This document shows, piece by piece, positions 7,454 to 17,515 of a DNA stretch of 64,000 nt. The notes below the pieces were generated by a model. That model was not told where the DNA came from, did not search any database, and saw only the letters and a list, made by a program, of their open reading frames with translations. The position numbers and the translations under genes were made by a program. Source of the stretch: JAGNGI01 sp035448825 (GTDB lineage Bacteria > Fidelibacterota > UBA2242); NCBI GenBank assembly GCA_035448825.1, contig DAOTJS010000013.1, forward strand, positions 1-64,000, in the 5' to 3' direction. How positions within the stretch are numbered: position 1 is the first letter of the stretch; every line of letters starts with the position of its first letter.

Positions 7454-8797
7454 TTAGGGTTTAATCTTCGATATAAAATAGCGCATTTTTCCAGTTTGAT
7501 CTGGTTTTATTTCAATAACTGGTTGAAATTCGATCTGGATGTTTTCATCCTGAACGGTTTTATAAAATATTTTTCGGAAAAGGTCTAAATCCGAATCGGA
7601 AAAATTACGGTTTTTGACATAGCGAATCGTGAAAGCTGATGGCCGAGTTTGGATGATCTGATACTGATCGAAAGGTTGCCGATTTAAATCGAGTAAAGCC
7701 AGATTTAGATAATCGAAAATTTCACTTGAAAAAGTTTGCCCGTTTTTCATTACGACAATATCGGTGACTTTTCCGATGTGTAATTTCATAAGCGGCAGAT
7801 TGCAACCGCAAGGGCATTTTTCGTTAATCCATTCACCGATGTCACCAATGCGATAGCGAATAAAAGGCATGTATTCATTGGTCAATGAGGTAGCGATAAT
7901 CTCTTTTGATCCGTTTTCATTTTCAATAAATTCGAGATATACGTTTTCCAGAGAAACATGCCAACCGCCAGCAGGACATTCGTAAGCAAAACCACCGATT
8001 TCTGAACAACCATATTCGTTAGAAACTGGAGCGTGGAAAACTGATTCAATTATTTTGCGTTCCTGTGGAAATAGAGTTTCTGCCGTGACGAAAATTGCTT
8101 TTAAGCGTCCAGGAACAGGTAACTTGCTTTCTTTAAAATAAAGAGCTAAACGATAAATACTGTTGGAATAACCATATAAATACTGCGGGTTGAAGCGACA
8201 GATTTGTCGGCTATATTTGTCCAGCATTTCTTCCGAGTACTCAAAACCGGAAATTAGCATGGTATTACGAATGCGTCCTTTCAGGGCATCTATGACTTTG
8301 CGAAAAGTTGAATAGAGTGGTCGCCCCCAGATAGCGACTTCTGGATCTCCGATTTGCACGCCGAACCAGTTCCGTGCTCGCCACCGACTAGCCCAGTCCC
8401 AACTATTATATTCGTTAGTGGCGTAAAATTCCAATGGAATACCCGTTGAGCCACTAGTTTTCCCGGGATAAATTTTTCCGGAGTAATATGGATTTGTTAA
8501 ACGGTCGAGATTTTCCATAATATCTTTCTTATTTAACAATGGAAGACAGGCGAAATCCTGTGGCGAGGAGATTTCTTCTGGCTTGATGCCAAGCTGGTTA
8601 AATATTGCGTGGTAATAGGGAACATTTTGATAAGCTACATTAAGAATATGATGAAGTTTAGCCGTCTGGATTTTTTGTAATTCTTCCAGAGGTAAATGTT
8701 CATTGTTTCTAAGAATTTTTAGATATTGGGCAATAGCCTCACCTTTAATATGCTGAGTCAAGGGGAAATAAAAGTTCCGGACAAACTGGCTGTACAT
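7454..8797 (-). CDS. CapK / phenylacetate-CoA ligase-like adenylating enzyme
   Basis: 447 residues of the acyl-adenylate-forming superfamily, CapK branch. Visible: the P-loop-like KTSGSTGIPLEFYAT, the adenylate-binding SNEYGCSEIGGFAYEC, YRIGDIGEWI, and a small Cys cluster CPCGCNLP that is common in this branch. Such proteins recur in capsule and exopolysaccharide loci and probably activate a carboxylic acid, but no substrate is known here. Its ATG overlaps the stop of the upstream glycosyltransferase (TAATG), so the two are translationally coupled. Confidence 0.88.
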   Translation of the reverse strand: MYSQFVRNFYFPLTQHIKGEAIAQYLKILRNNEHLPLEELQKIQTAKLHHILNVAYQNVPYYHAIFNQLGIKPEEISSPQDFACLPLLNKKDIMENLDRLTNPYYSGKIYPGKTSGSTGIPLEFYATNEYNSWDWASRWRARNWFGVQIGDPEVAIWGRPLYSTFRKVIDALKGRIRNTMLISGFEYSEEMLDKYSRQICRFNPQYLYGYSNSIYRLALYFKESKLPVPGRLKAIFVTAETLFPQERKIIESVFHAPVSNEYGCSEIGGFAYECPAGGWHVSLENVYLEFIENENGSKEIIATSLTNEYMPFIRYRIGDIGEWINEKCPCGCNLPLMKLHIGKVTDIVVMKNGQTFSSEIFDYLNLALLDLNRQPFDQYQIIQTRPSAFTIRYVKNRNFSDSDLDLFRKIFYKTVQDENIQIEFQPVIEIKPDQTGKMRYFISKIKP

Positions 8798-9969
8798 TAT
8801 TTAATTTCCTTTAATACTTGCTCAATTTTACGACTAGTGATTTCCCATGTAAAATGTTTCATGACAACGACACGTGCTGATTTTCCTAATAGTTCCCGTT
8901 GTTTTTGATCGGAAAAGAGATTAATGATTATTTCGGCAAATAATTCCGGTTTTTTTACGTCGCAAATTATTGCACAATTATATTTATTAATAATTTCAAC
9001 TACTCCATAAACTGGGCTGACGATGACCGGTTTTTCACAGGCTAAATAGTCATAAAATTTCATTGGTGAAAGCCCAACTTTTAATAATAAACTAACATCC
9101 CATGGTGCTACGCAGATGTCATAGGAATTAATATAATATAGCGCCAAATTAAAAGGTACTTTACCAGTGAAAGTGAATGCTTTATCTAATTTTAGCTCAT
9201 GGCTTAATTCTTTCCATTCTTCTAACTGGGCACCATCGCCAGCGACTACGAAGTGGACTTCCGGCATTTTTTTAAGAACATATGGCGCGGCTTTGATCAG
9301 ATATTGTACACCATGATAATGATAGCAACTGCCAATGAATCCAACTGTTGGTACATCAGGTAGACCGGTTTTAGCTAGTGCTTCTGACTTTGGTATTGGT
9401 CGGAAGATATCTGGATTAGTGCCATTCGCGATAGGTATTACTTTGGCGGCTTTAACTGGATAATTAGTAGCAATCAGATTTTTTAAACCATTGCTGACCG
9501 TAATGATACGGTCACAATAGCAAAAATTAATATATTGATTTAGACGTATGTAGGCAATTTTTAAGGGCGAATAATGAACCTGGCGTAGTTCTTCAATTAC
9601 CCAACCATTGACTTCGATAGTTAGTGGTATATGAAAGAGTTTTGAGACAAGTAGTGGAATAAATGATGACGTTTCGCGAAAATATAAATGATTCGGTCGT
9701 CGTTTGAGTATATTCCAGATTAAAATAAAAAAAGATAAAAACTCGAAGGTTGCCCACCGTAAAAATGGAAAATTGATTACCGGGATTAAATGAATATAAA
9801 CTTTGGCGCTGAAACTTGGTTTGACGATGTTTGGATTAAAGAAATGCACTTCATGCCCAAATTTCGCTAGCCAGCTAACGGTTTCACGAATGTGATTATT
9901 GATTTCTCCTAAACGACTAAAACCCTCGAAGCAAAAGTAAAAGATTACTTGTGAAGGTTTCGGTTTCAT
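8797..9969 (-). CDS. Glycosyltransferase family 4
   Basis: 390 residues, GT-B fold. The N-terminal acceptor domain has ETVSWLAKFGHEVHFFNP, and the C-terminal donor domain has VGFIGSCYHYHGVQYLIKAA, HFVVAGDG and LSPMKFYDYLACEKPVIVSP, where the usual E(x7)E motif is partly changed. Expected to transfer a sugar to the lipid-linked repeat unit at the inner face of the cytoplasmic membrane. It overlaps the preceding gene by 4 bp and the CapK gene by 1 bp. Sugar specificity unknown. Confidence 0.92.
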   Translation of the reverse strand: MKPKPSQVIFYFCFEGFSRLGEINNHIRETVSWLAKFGHEVHFFNPNIVKPSFSAKVYIHLIPVINFPFLRWATFEFLSFFILIWNILKRRPNHLYFRETSSFIPLLVSKLFHIPLTIEVNGWVIEELRQVHYSPLKIAYIRLNQYINFCYCDRIITVSNGLKNLIATNYPVKAAKVIPIANGTNPDIFRPIPKSEALAKTGLPDVPTVGFIGSCYHYHGVQYLIKAAPYVLKKMPEVHFVVAGDGAQLEEWKELSHELKLDKAFTFTGKVPFNLALYYINSYDICVAPWDVSLLLKVGLSPMKFYDYLACEKPVIVSPVYGVVEIINKYNCAIICDVKKPELFAEIIINLFSDQKQRELLGKSARVVVMKHFTWEITSRKIEQVLKEIK

Positions 9970-11114
9970 CTCCTGATAACTTCTTGAAATATTTGTAGAT
10001 ATTGTTCGGTATTCATTTCCCAGGTAAATTTACGAAAAGGTTCAATTTTATCTGAAAAATTGAGCGCATTTTTAATAGCCTCAAACAGGGAATTTAAATC
10101 GCCTGGCTGGCATAGAAAAGCTGCCTTGTTGCCAGCTAATACTTCCGGAATACCTCCGACCTGCGAGGCTACCACCGGCTTGCCAATTGCCAGTGCTTCC
10201 AGAATTACGTTCGGGACGCCTTCCGAAAGACTCGGTAGTACTACTACATCCGACGCGGCGTACCAAAGTGGTAATTGCGCATGCGGAATGACTCCCGATA
10301 GGAGAATTCTATCCTGTAGTGAATGTTCAATACGGAAATTTTCGATCAGGTGGCGGTCGTTGCCCTGACCGATTAAAATTAATTTTACTTCTGGCCGATT
10401 AAGTTCCGCAAATGCCGAAAGTAATAGGTTGATTCCTTTGCGTTGGCTCAACGTCCCGACAAAAAGCAGGTATTTATAATTTGGCGGCAATTTTAATTTT
10501 TTTTGGGCTTCTACCTGATCAAGCGGATGGAAAAGCTTTTCGTCCACACCGTTATATATAACGTTAATTTTTGATTCCGGATATCCTCTTTTAATTAGTT
10601 CTGCTTTCATAGCTTCAGAAACTGTGACCAGGATGTCAGCGTTCTTCAATGTCCAGTGCATATAGTGCTTTAAGACTGGCCGCGACAGGTAAGCATTGAC
10701 ATCCGAACCGCGCAGACCAACGATTGACTTTTTTCCGAATTTCTTTGCTAATCGCACCGCCGCGTAACCGCCGGGGCACCCCATTTGTCCGATGATAATA
10801 TCGAATTCACCGATTGTTTGGGATAAATCCAATTTTGACTGACGATAAAATTGCCGCGAACGTCGCCAGATACGATCAAAGCGACCGATTGTTTTTATGC
10901 GCTGAGTCCAGGCAAAGCGCTGATTGGCGTCGTAATTTTCACGGAAACGCTTCAGTTCCAGTTCACTGACTGATTGCTGATTTTCTTTAAAAATGATCTG
11001 GTAAACTGTCAGGTCGCAACTTTGCGCCAAATGAAATGCCCATTGATAGATGAATATCCCATGATTCGGATTATGTGGGGTTGGAAATAGATCAGTGAGT
11101 ACTAAAATTTTCAT
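9966..11114 (-). CDS. Glycosyltransferase family 4
   Basis: 382 residues. N-terminus LTDLFPTPHNPNHGIFIYQWA and GSDVNAYLSRP are typical of the acceptor domain of GT4. The donor domain has KYLLFVGTLSQRKGINLLLSAF, LILIGQGNDR and a full E(x7)E nucleotide-sugar motif in SEGVPNVILEALAIGKPVVA. Retaining transfer of a hexose-type sugar is expected; donor and acceptor are unknown. It overlaps both neighbouring GT4 genes by 4 bp, so three GT4 genes and CapK are coupled. Confidence 0.95.
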   Translation of the reverse strand: MKILVLTDLFPTPHNPNHGIFIYQWAFHLAQSCDLTVYQIIFKENQQSVSELELKRFRENYDANQRFAWTQRIKTIGRFDRIWRRSRQFYRQSKLDLSQTIGEFDIIIGQMGCPGGYAAVRLAKKFGKKSIVGLRGSDVNAYLSRPVLKHYMHWTLKNADILVTVSEAMKAELIKRGYPESKINVIYNGVDEKLFHPLDQVEAQKKLKLPPNYKYLLFVGTLSQRKGINLLLSAFAELNRPEVKLILIGQGNDRHLIENFRIEHSLQDRILLSGVIPHAQLPLWYAASDVVVLPSLSEGVPNVILEALAIGKPVVASQVGGIPEVLAGNKAAFLCQPGDLNSLFEAIKNALNFSDKIEPFRKFTWEMNTEQYLQIFQEVIRR

Positions 11115-12268
11115 TGCATCAGTTCAAAATAAATATCTTCTATTTTTTTAGTAAAATTTGCGGTTGAAAATTTTTTAGCAGTTTTGCGGGCATTTTTAGA
11201 GATTTTCTGTCTCAATGCGGAGTTAGATGTTAATTCCGCTATTGAATTGGCGAGAGCCTGAGCCGCTTCTTCGCAGGTGCCATCATACGTTTTCACCCAC
11301 TTTTTAGGAAAAGGTAAAAGTCCATTATACTTGTCGCAGATGATCTCGGCCATTACACCAACGTTTAGTCCAACGACCGGTAAACCGTAACTCATCGCTT
11401 CCAGTAGAGCCATTCCGAAACCTTCTTCATTGATTGAAGGAAACAAATAGTAATCTAGTAAGGAATAGATATTGCTGAGATCTTTTTGGAATGGAATAAT
11501 TGAAATGTACTCTTTAAGATGATATCTTTCGATAAGACGTTTATGATTAATGCGATTATTTTCGTCTCCTAATACAATACCATATACTGGAAGTCGCGCG
11601 TCAACCAATTTTCGTAGAGTAAGATAGAAAATATCGAAACCTTTAAAAGGATCGAACCGACTAGTATTTCCAATAATAAATCGTTTGGGAAGAATTTTCC
11701 ATTCACGTTTTTGACGGAAAATTTGATCAGAATTCAGTATATGGGGATTTTCTATCGGATTATAGACGAGACGAATGCGATTGCGGGGTGAGTATTCGTT
11801 AGTGACTAAATGTTCTGTAACAGTTTGGGAAATTGATAGAATTCGTTCAGTGAGAATACAATTTAGCAGAACTCGTTCGAGATGGAATGTAAATCCGGTT
11901 TTTACCCGCATATTGTGTTTGGTGTAAATGCAATGCCGGACACCCGCCAGTCGCGCGTATAGCGTTCCGAAGAATTCCAAATTTCCACAATGCGAGTGAG
12001 TTATATCGATTCGATGCATGCGGATAATGTCCTTTAGTTCATAAAATGTCTTTAGATCTCGCCATGATCGTAAGTGAAGGTGATAAAGCGGTATATTAAG
12101 TTGTTTGAAATCCTGATAGAAGAAGTCGTATATGCCTTCGGAATACATAGTAACTACGACCGGATTAAAACGCGAGCGGTCAATATTTTGAAGTAGCAAT
12201 AACAGAGATTTTTCTGCACCACCGACGTTCATACTTCCAATAATATGTAGAATATTAATTTTTCTCAT
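11111..12268 (-). CDS. Glycosyltransferase family 4
   Basis: 385 residues. It opens with HIIGSMNVGGAEKSLLLLLQ, the common GT4 start, has THSHCGNLEFFGTLYA in the acceptor half, and FIIGNTSRFDPFKGF plus EEGFGMALLEAMSYGLPVVG (E(x7)E) in the donor half. Role as for its neighbours: assembly of the repeat unit. Its ATG follows immediately on the remains of an asparagine-synthase gene, so it was probably once coupled to that gene. Confidence 0.95.
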   Translation of the reverse strand: MRKINILHIIGSMNVGGAEKSLLLLLQNIDRSRFNPVVVTMYSEGIYDFFYQDFKQLNIPLYHLHLRSWRDLKTFYELKDIIRMHRIDITHSHCGNLEFFGTLYARLAGVRHCIYTKHNMRVKTGFTFHLERVLLNCILTERILSISQTVTEHLVTNEYSPRNRIRLVYNPIENPHILNSDQIFRQKREWKILPKRFIIGNTSRFDPFKGFDIFYLTLRKLVDARLPVYGIVLGDENNRINHKRLIERYHLKEYISIIPFQKDLSNIYSLLDYYLFPSINEEGFGMALLEAMSYGLPVVGLNVGVMAEIICDKYNGLLPFPKKWVKTYDGTCEEAAQALANSIAELTSNSALRQKISKNARKTAKKFSTANFTKKIEDIYFELMQ

Positions 12269-12730
12269 TTCAATGATTTTCCAGTGAATAAAAACGGTGT
12301 CTTGCTGACACGGTAGCGTGCTAGGATTAGATACTTCTTGTATGAATCGTAGATTGCAACTACAAACATGCCAGTAATCTTTCTAATTTTATCAATGTTC
12401 GATTTTTTATAACAAGGTAGAAGTTCTTCTGTATCGTAGTCAGACTAAATTGTGACCAGGTGCAATCAATTCCTGACGAAGGTCCCGAGAATTATATATT
12501 TCGCCATCAAGCATTATCTAAATAATGTGGTCATAATTGAGTATCGGTTGATTAGCTGCATCAAATAGTTTGGTAATTTTAAGCTGGCGGTGGCCAAGTG
12601 CGATTTCCGGTAGAAGTTCGTATACTATTCAATCGGGACCGTATTCAAACATATAATATCGCATCCAGCAAAATTCCTTCGGATTAACATTGAGTTTACC
12701 GTGATGATATATTCCGCGAATACCACTCAT
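12265..12730 (-). pseudogene. Decayed asparagine synthase (AsnB-type glutaminase domain remnant)
   Basis: No intact gene fills this 472-bp gap, but the reverse strand still reads fragments of a class II glutamine amidotransferase domain. They include MSGIRGIYHHGKLNV at an ATG (12730, AAGGA upstream), ALGHRQLKITKLFDAANQPI, MLDGEIYNSRDLRQELIAPG, GMFVVAIYDSYKKYLILARY and RVSKTPFLF. The order matches the first 150 or so residues of AsnB. Frames are broken by several stops and shifts. The catalytic Cys2 of the normal MCGI start is Ser (AGT). The synthetase half is absent. AsnB-like amidotransferases are frequent in exopolysaccharide loci; this one is dead. Confidence 0.85.
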
Positions 12731-12740
12731 GATCGTTTCC

Positions 12741-13946
12741 TTATTCTATTTCATTTAGTAATGATTGATAAATATCCATTAATTTCTTAATATAATGTTT
12801 CCATAAAAATTTGGACATAATTTTTGCCTTGGCGTTTTCACCGACAGTTTTCGCCTGTTCAGGATTAGTTACTACTTCAATGATTTTATCAGCGAAATCT
12901 TTAATTGAAGAAGTTTTTGATATAAACCCAGTTACTTCGTCATCAATAATTTCTAACATATGAGGTGTAGAAATCACCGGTTTGCCAGCTGCCATGTATT
13001 CGGTAACTTTGGTTGAAGAACCAAAATAAGTTATTTCACCAGAATAATAGACTAGGCAGAAATCAACAGCTTGAATGACTTTTTGTAATTCATGATGAGG
13101 TAACGGTTTCAATAGGTATATGAAACCACTCAAGTGATTTTCAGATATATACTTACTAATACCTTGTTCGGCATCACCATAGCCGATAACAATTAATTTA
13201 ATATCTTGATTATGAGTTAATGCCAGGTGAAATGCTCTGATAAGATTAAATGTCCCGTACCAACGGTAAAGACTTCCAGAATAAAGTAAAAGAAGTTTGT
13301 GTTGAGCATTGAAAAGACTTCGAATTGTAATCTCTTCCTCGCTAGTTATATGCGCGGGAATTTCACTACCGTTCAGGATCACGCTATAATGTGGTAGCTT
13401 CCAACCACGTTTATTATAGATAAAACTATATATAAATTTAGAATTCAGAATAAGATAATTATTATTTGATATAAGAAGTTTTTGATTAGCCAAAGATAGC
13501 CAACGTTTGGATGGTTTAAGCGGATTCATCTGCAAAGTTTTTTCCTCGATTCCCGGTCCAACCATTTGCAAAATATAAGGAATTCTTAAAAACTTTGCAG
13601 CTAGCACTCCCCCCCAGGACAATCCGGTATAGCGCTCATGAATAAGCGCGAAATGCCTTGTGCGGTTTATGGCAATGATTTTTAGGAAAACCCGTAGGCT
13701 ATCAATAATTCCGGTATATGGAATGATTCGATGCACGAAACCGCGCATATAACGATGGGGAAGGATGACAGTTTCAAATTCCTCATATTCCTTTAGTGAG
13801 TCAGATTTTTGGACGGTAATGAGGGTTGGATTAACACCCGCTAACTTCAGACCACGTAATATGGACTGAATATGGATTTTCGGTCCTAGCATTTTGTCGA
13901 GATCAAGACCATAATTTGCGCACAAATAGACGATGTTCATAGGCAT
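12741..13946 (-). CDS. Glycosyltransferase family 4-like
   Basis: 401 residues. GT-B architecture with KIHIQSILRGLKLAGVNPTL in the N-terminal half and LLLYSGSLYRWYGTFNLIRAF, IKLIVIGYGD and SSTKVTEYMAAGKPVISTP in the donor half. The E(x7)E motif is degenerate. It starts 5 bp after the flippase gene and ends 10 bp before the broken asparagine-synthase gene. Expected to act in repeat-unit assembly; donor unknown. Confidence 0.9.
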   Translation of the reverse strand: MPMNIVYLCANYGLDLDKMLGPKIHIQSILRGLKLAGVNPTLITVQKSDSLKEYEEFETVILPHRYMRGFVHRIIPYTGIIDSLRVFLKIIAINRTRHFALIHERYTGLSWGGVLAAKFLRIPYILQMVGPGIEEKTLQMNPLKPSKRWLSLANQKLLISNNNYLILNSKFIYSFIYNKRGWKLPHYSVILNGSEIPAHITSEEEITIRSLFNAQHKLLLLYSGSLYRWYGTFNLIRAFHLALTHNQDIKLIVIGYGDAEQGISKYISENHLSGFIYLLKPLPHHELQKVIQAVDFCLVYYSGEITYFGSSTKVTEYMAAGKPVISTPHMLEIIDDEVTGFISKTSSIKDFADKIIEVVTNPEQAKTVGENAKAKIMSKFLWKHYIKKLMDIYQSLLNEIE

Positions 13947-13951
13947 TAAAT

Positions 13952-15451
13952 TTACATACGATTACCTTTGAGTCTTTCAAAAATCCGTCTTGGTTCTATG
14001 CCGATAATACTGATAGAAGTCCACACGAAGTCAGTAAAACTGCGAGGATAAATTAGGCGTAAGCTGAATAGATACAAATTACCAAAAATCAACAGATAGA
14101 AAATCAGAATCAAAACAACTGGTAAACCAAGATTTATAAACATATACTTAAAAAACCGACTGATGACCAAAGAGATCAGGGCACAATTAAAACTTGGTAT
14201 AAGTATCTTTATAAATTCTATCATTTTTATTTTAAGCATTTTTGAAACGACAATTAGATAAAAAGCACCACCAAAAGACAGCACAATTGCTACGCCAATA
14301 GCTGCACCGGTAATTTCTGCTTTCTGAGTACCTATCCAAACCCCAGTAACCAGAAACGGTAATTGAATTAAATTTATGAAAAATAAGTAATGAGTTTTTT
14401 TTTGTATCAGAAAAATCTTTCCGGATGGAGCAAAAAGTGATCGAGTAATACCATAAATTACAATAATTCGTAGAGGATTTATTGCTGGAATCCATTTATT
14501 GCCGAAAATTACTATAATTAATTCATAGGTCGCACCTAGCAGGACCCCAAAAATCGGAAATGTTACCAGTGAAATCATCTCAGTCACACGAAGGAAAAGA
14601 CGTTTCATTTCAGCCAAATCGGACTGAACTTTAGAAAGTGTTGGGAGAAAAACCGTATTGATTATTTTAACAATATTTTCAACTGGCCAGTTGGCTAGAT
14701 TAAAGGCGAATGAGTAATAGCCGAGTTTAGCCTTGGAAAGTAGTTTCCCGATAATGAAATAGTCAATGTTGTTGTTTAAATAACGAATTAGTTCGGCGCC
14801 AAGAATACTTTTCCCGAAGGAGAGCACACGTTTAACATCGGCTCGTTCGATATACAATGATGGAAACCATTTGGTTTTCATACAGAATGGGATAATTCTT
14901 AGCGGACTGGCTAATACTTGTGGAATAACTAAACTCCAAACACCACAACCAAGAAATGCTAAGGTGATCACCAGTATAGTATTAAAGATCTCTACACTCA
15001 GATTAACAACGGTTAGATATTTGTAATTCAATTCACGGTTCAAAAGTGTACGCGGCACCAACTCGAAAGATTGTAAAACAAGACCAATTCCCATCCAAAA
15101 GAGAATTGGTTGGAGTATTGGTGTATCATAAAATTTCTTGACCCATGGTGAGATAACAATAGTGATAATACCCAAAATCACCATAATGCCAAAATTGATC
15201 CAAAAAGCAACGTTAGCGATTTGTTTTACTCGTTTTTCTTCAACGATAATTGCGGCATCTATACCCCAGGCACTCAACAGCATGACAAATCCCAGAACTA
15301 ACCGCGCAAGCGCAATGACACCGAAATCGTCCGGCATAAGTAAGCGCGCCAGCACAATTGAGGAGGCCATTGAGACAAGACGATAGCCAACTTGCCCGAT
15401 ACCGACCCATCGGACGCCGGACTTAGCCTGCTCGATGACAGAATCAGCCAC
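13952..15451 (-). CDS. Oligosaccharide flippase, Wzx/MOP superfamily
   Basis: 499 residues with about 12-14 hydrophobic segments across the whole length. The start GVRWVGIGQVGYRLVSMASSIVLARLL with DFGVIALARLVLGF is the classic polysaccharide-transporter (PST) opening; YFIIGKLLSKAKLGYYSFAFNL follows in mid-protein. Such proteins flip undecaprenyl-linked repeat units across the inner membrane in Wzx/Wzy pathways, consistent with the polymerase-like and Wzc-like genes in this locus. Confidence 0.93.
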   Translation of the reverse strand: MADSVIEQAKSGVRWVGIGQVGYRLVSMASSIVLARLLMPDDFGVIALARLVLGFVMLLSAWGIDAAIIVEEKRVKQIANVAFWINFGIMVILGIITIVISPWVKKFYDTPILQPILFWMGIGLVLQSFELVPRTLLNRELNYKYLTVVNLSVEIFNTILVITLAFLGCGVWSLVIPQVLASPLRIIPFCMKTKWFPSLYIERADVKRVLSFGKSILGAELIRYLNNNIDYFIIGKLLSKAKLGYYSFAFNLANWPVENIVKIINTVFLPTLSKVQSDLAEMKRLFLRVTEMISLVTFPIFGVLLGATYELIIVIFGNKWIPAINPLRIIVIYGITRSLFAPSGKIFLIQKKTHYLFFINLIQLPFLVTGVWIGTQKAEITGAAIGVAIVLSFGGAFYLIVVSKMLKIKMIEFIKILIPSFNCALISLVISRFFKYMFINLGLPVVLILIFYLLIFGNLYLFSLRLIYPRSFTDFVWTSISIIGIEPRRIFERLKGNRM

Positions 15452-15533
15452 GTTTTACCCCGGAAGGATTCCACCCACCGCCAAAAACACAAATATCGCC
15501 ATATTTACTTAGATAGTAAAACATTTCAATTCC

Positions 15534-16835
15534 TTATCCTTGGCGACCTTTGTGGTTTAAAAGTATTTGGTTGTTCAGGAAATAACCGAGGGCAAAAAAT
15601 ATTACTGGAATAAGCGGTAGAAAATAACGTTGAATTGCATGAGATGCAGAATGCAAAGCAGTTAGGTAAACGACCAGAGTAATCAATATAAAGGAGCTGG
15701 AGAAATCGCGCCGGGCAAATTGCCATAAGCCGCAAATGCCGAGAATAGTCATAAGGTATTTAAATAGTAGAGCAATAACGAAAATTACCGGAGATATTAC
15801 TTTTAGCGTTGTCTGACCGATTGGTGGCGAGAACCAGAAGATTAAAAATCGGTTAACACATAAAATGCAATATCTAACAGGATGACTAAGTATGATTTCG
15901 ATGGCTTTTTTTTCCAGCAATTGATTTAATTCAACTAAAGAATTAAGATCGTATTTTTGGTAATATTCCGAGCTTAATCTTGATTGTAATTCGGCCGATT
16001 CTGTGCGTTGCTGTTCATATTTTGCAATGTCAGTAACGGAATACCATACGGTTCGGTTTTCGATTTCGAGGTTAGCTTGCCAGAGTGCTAACCCGCTGGA
16101 GCTTTCGGTGGGAATCCACTCATGGAAAACAATCCGATTGCGAATTGTCCAAGGCAACAGGGTAAGAATTGCGATCATTGCGGTAATCATCGCATCTTTC
16201 ATTTTTTTATTGTGAAAGAAAATGCGGATAAGCAAACTTAATATCAGGATAAAAACTGGGAAATAGAGAAAAGTCGGTCGGATTAGAGCCAATATCCCAA
16301 TTAATATACCCTGTAATACTACATTCAAGTTTTTGTTTTTGAGGTGATTTTTATTTAAGGTTAAATTGATTAATAACGATATAATAAACATCGTTAATAT
16401 TTCGGCATAAAACGTATTTACATAAATGAATGATGTGTTAAAAGTAAAAAGTAAAATAACAACAATCCGAATTGTGGAATTGATATTCATCTTCTTTAAT
16501 GATAGATATACAAGCCAGATAGTTAATATATTGATAAGTGCTTGGATTATATATAAATGGTTCGGATTGGTTCCAACAATTTTCATAAAAGATGCTAAAA
16601 AGAATGGGTAGCCTGGCGAACGTCTAACGGTTGGATTCTCACCATCAATCGAGAAACGATGGTGCTCAATTAAATTTTTAGCGATGGAATAATATTCTAA
16701 AGCATCTCGATCTATTGGTTCATCAATTGTGATAATGACTGCCAGCCGGACAACCAAACCAATTAAAAGGATCCCACAAATAATTAGGATTTCATTTTTG
16801 CAAAGTATATTTGATAGGCGTGAAAAATATTTCAT
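15534..16835 (-). CDS. GT39-like integral membrane glycosyltransferase
   Basis: 433 residues, about 9-11 membrane segments. The first loop carries DEPIDRDALEYYSIAKNLIE, the acidic motif of the PMT/ArnT/GT39 clan, followed by PTVRRSPGYPFFLASFMKIVG. Such GT-C enzymes use polyprenyl-phosphate sugars on the periplasmic side. This fits the DPM1-like GT2 encoded two genes upstream, which could make the donor. Acceptor unknown. There is an 82-bp spacer before the flippase gene with no gene in it. Confidence 0.85.
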   Translation of the reverse strand: MKYFSRLSNILCKNEILIICGILLIGLVVRLAVIITIDEPIDRDALEYYSIAKNLIEHHRFSIDGENPTVRRSPGYPFFLASFMKIVGTNPNHLYIIQALINILTIWLVYLSLKKMNINSTIRIVVILLFTFNTSFIYVNTFYAEILTMFIISLLINLTLNKNHLKNKNLNVVLQGILIGILALIRPTFLYFPVFILILSLLIRIFFHNKKMKDAMITAMIAILTLLPWTIRNRIVFHEWIPTESSSGLALWQANLEIENRTVWYSVTDIAKYEQQRTESAELQSRLSSEYYQKYDLNSLVELNQLLEKKAIEIILSHPVRYCILCVNRFLIFWFSPPIGQTTLKVISPVIFVIALLFKYLMTILGICGLWQFARRDFSSSFILITLVVYLTALHSASHAIQRYFLPLIPVIFFALGYFLNNQILLNHKGRQG

Positions 16836-16865
16836 TCCGTTTAATGTCCTGTTAATTTAATATAC

Positions 16866-17450
16866 TTATTCTATCGGTGTTGCGACAATCATCTGGTTAA
16901 GTCCCATTAGAAATCTTTCATAAGAGATTATTTGATATCCGGATTGTTTTAGTAAACATTTGAGTTCTTGTTTTCCTAAGAAGCTTTCGTGTTCCTTCGC
17001 ACCTGAAAAACTGCATAAATATAATTTAGCAAGCGATTCGTGCAATTTTCTGCCTATCGGATGAGGAGTAGTAATAATCAATAAACCATTTGGTTTTAAT
17101 AACAATAAACTTTGTTTCATTAAGTATTGTGGATCTTTGACATGTTCAATAAAGGCTAGCATAGTCACTACATCAACTCTAGGTTCAGGAAGCCAATTCT
17201 TTATAGTTTCAAACGATTCGGACTGAAGAATATCAAACTCGAGAAATCCATCAAAAGGATGTAATGAAGGCGGTGCCATACGATCAATACCGTAATATTT
17301 GCATTGTTGGGGAAGAAAATGGCGCAAATATCCGGTGCCACAAGCGATGTCCAGAACTATGGAATTATTTTTAATGATTCTTGCGGCTTTTTTTAGGCGA
17401 ATATTTCTAATAAATGGTGAGAGTAACCCTTCCGCTTCCTGATTTTTCAT
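16866..17450 (-). CDS. Class I SAM-dependent methyltransferase
   Basis: 194 residues. Motif I VLDIACGTGYLRHFLPQ, acidic post-motif (YGIDRM), VVTMLAFIEHVKDP and LLLLKPNGLLIITTP are those of a small Rossmann methyltransferase (methyltransf_11/23 type). Probably methylates a sugar or lipid intermediate; nothing shows the substrate. It sits between the GT2 and GT39-like genes, same strand. Confidence 0.9.
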   Translation of the reverse strand: MKNQEAEGLLSPFIRNIRLKKAARIIKNNSIVLDIACGTGYLRHFLPQQCKYYGIDRMAPPSLHPFDGFLEFDILQSESFETIKNWLPEPRVDVVTMLAFIEHVKDPQYLMKQSLLLLKPNGLLIITTPHPIGRKLHESLAKLYLCSFSGAKEHESFLGKQELKCLLKQSGYQIISYERFLMGLNQMIVATPIE

Positions 17451-17515
17451 TTAAAAAGTCGAATTCCAGATAAAATAATTAGTTTGTTTTACATATTATT
17501 GGTTTATTGGTCGAA

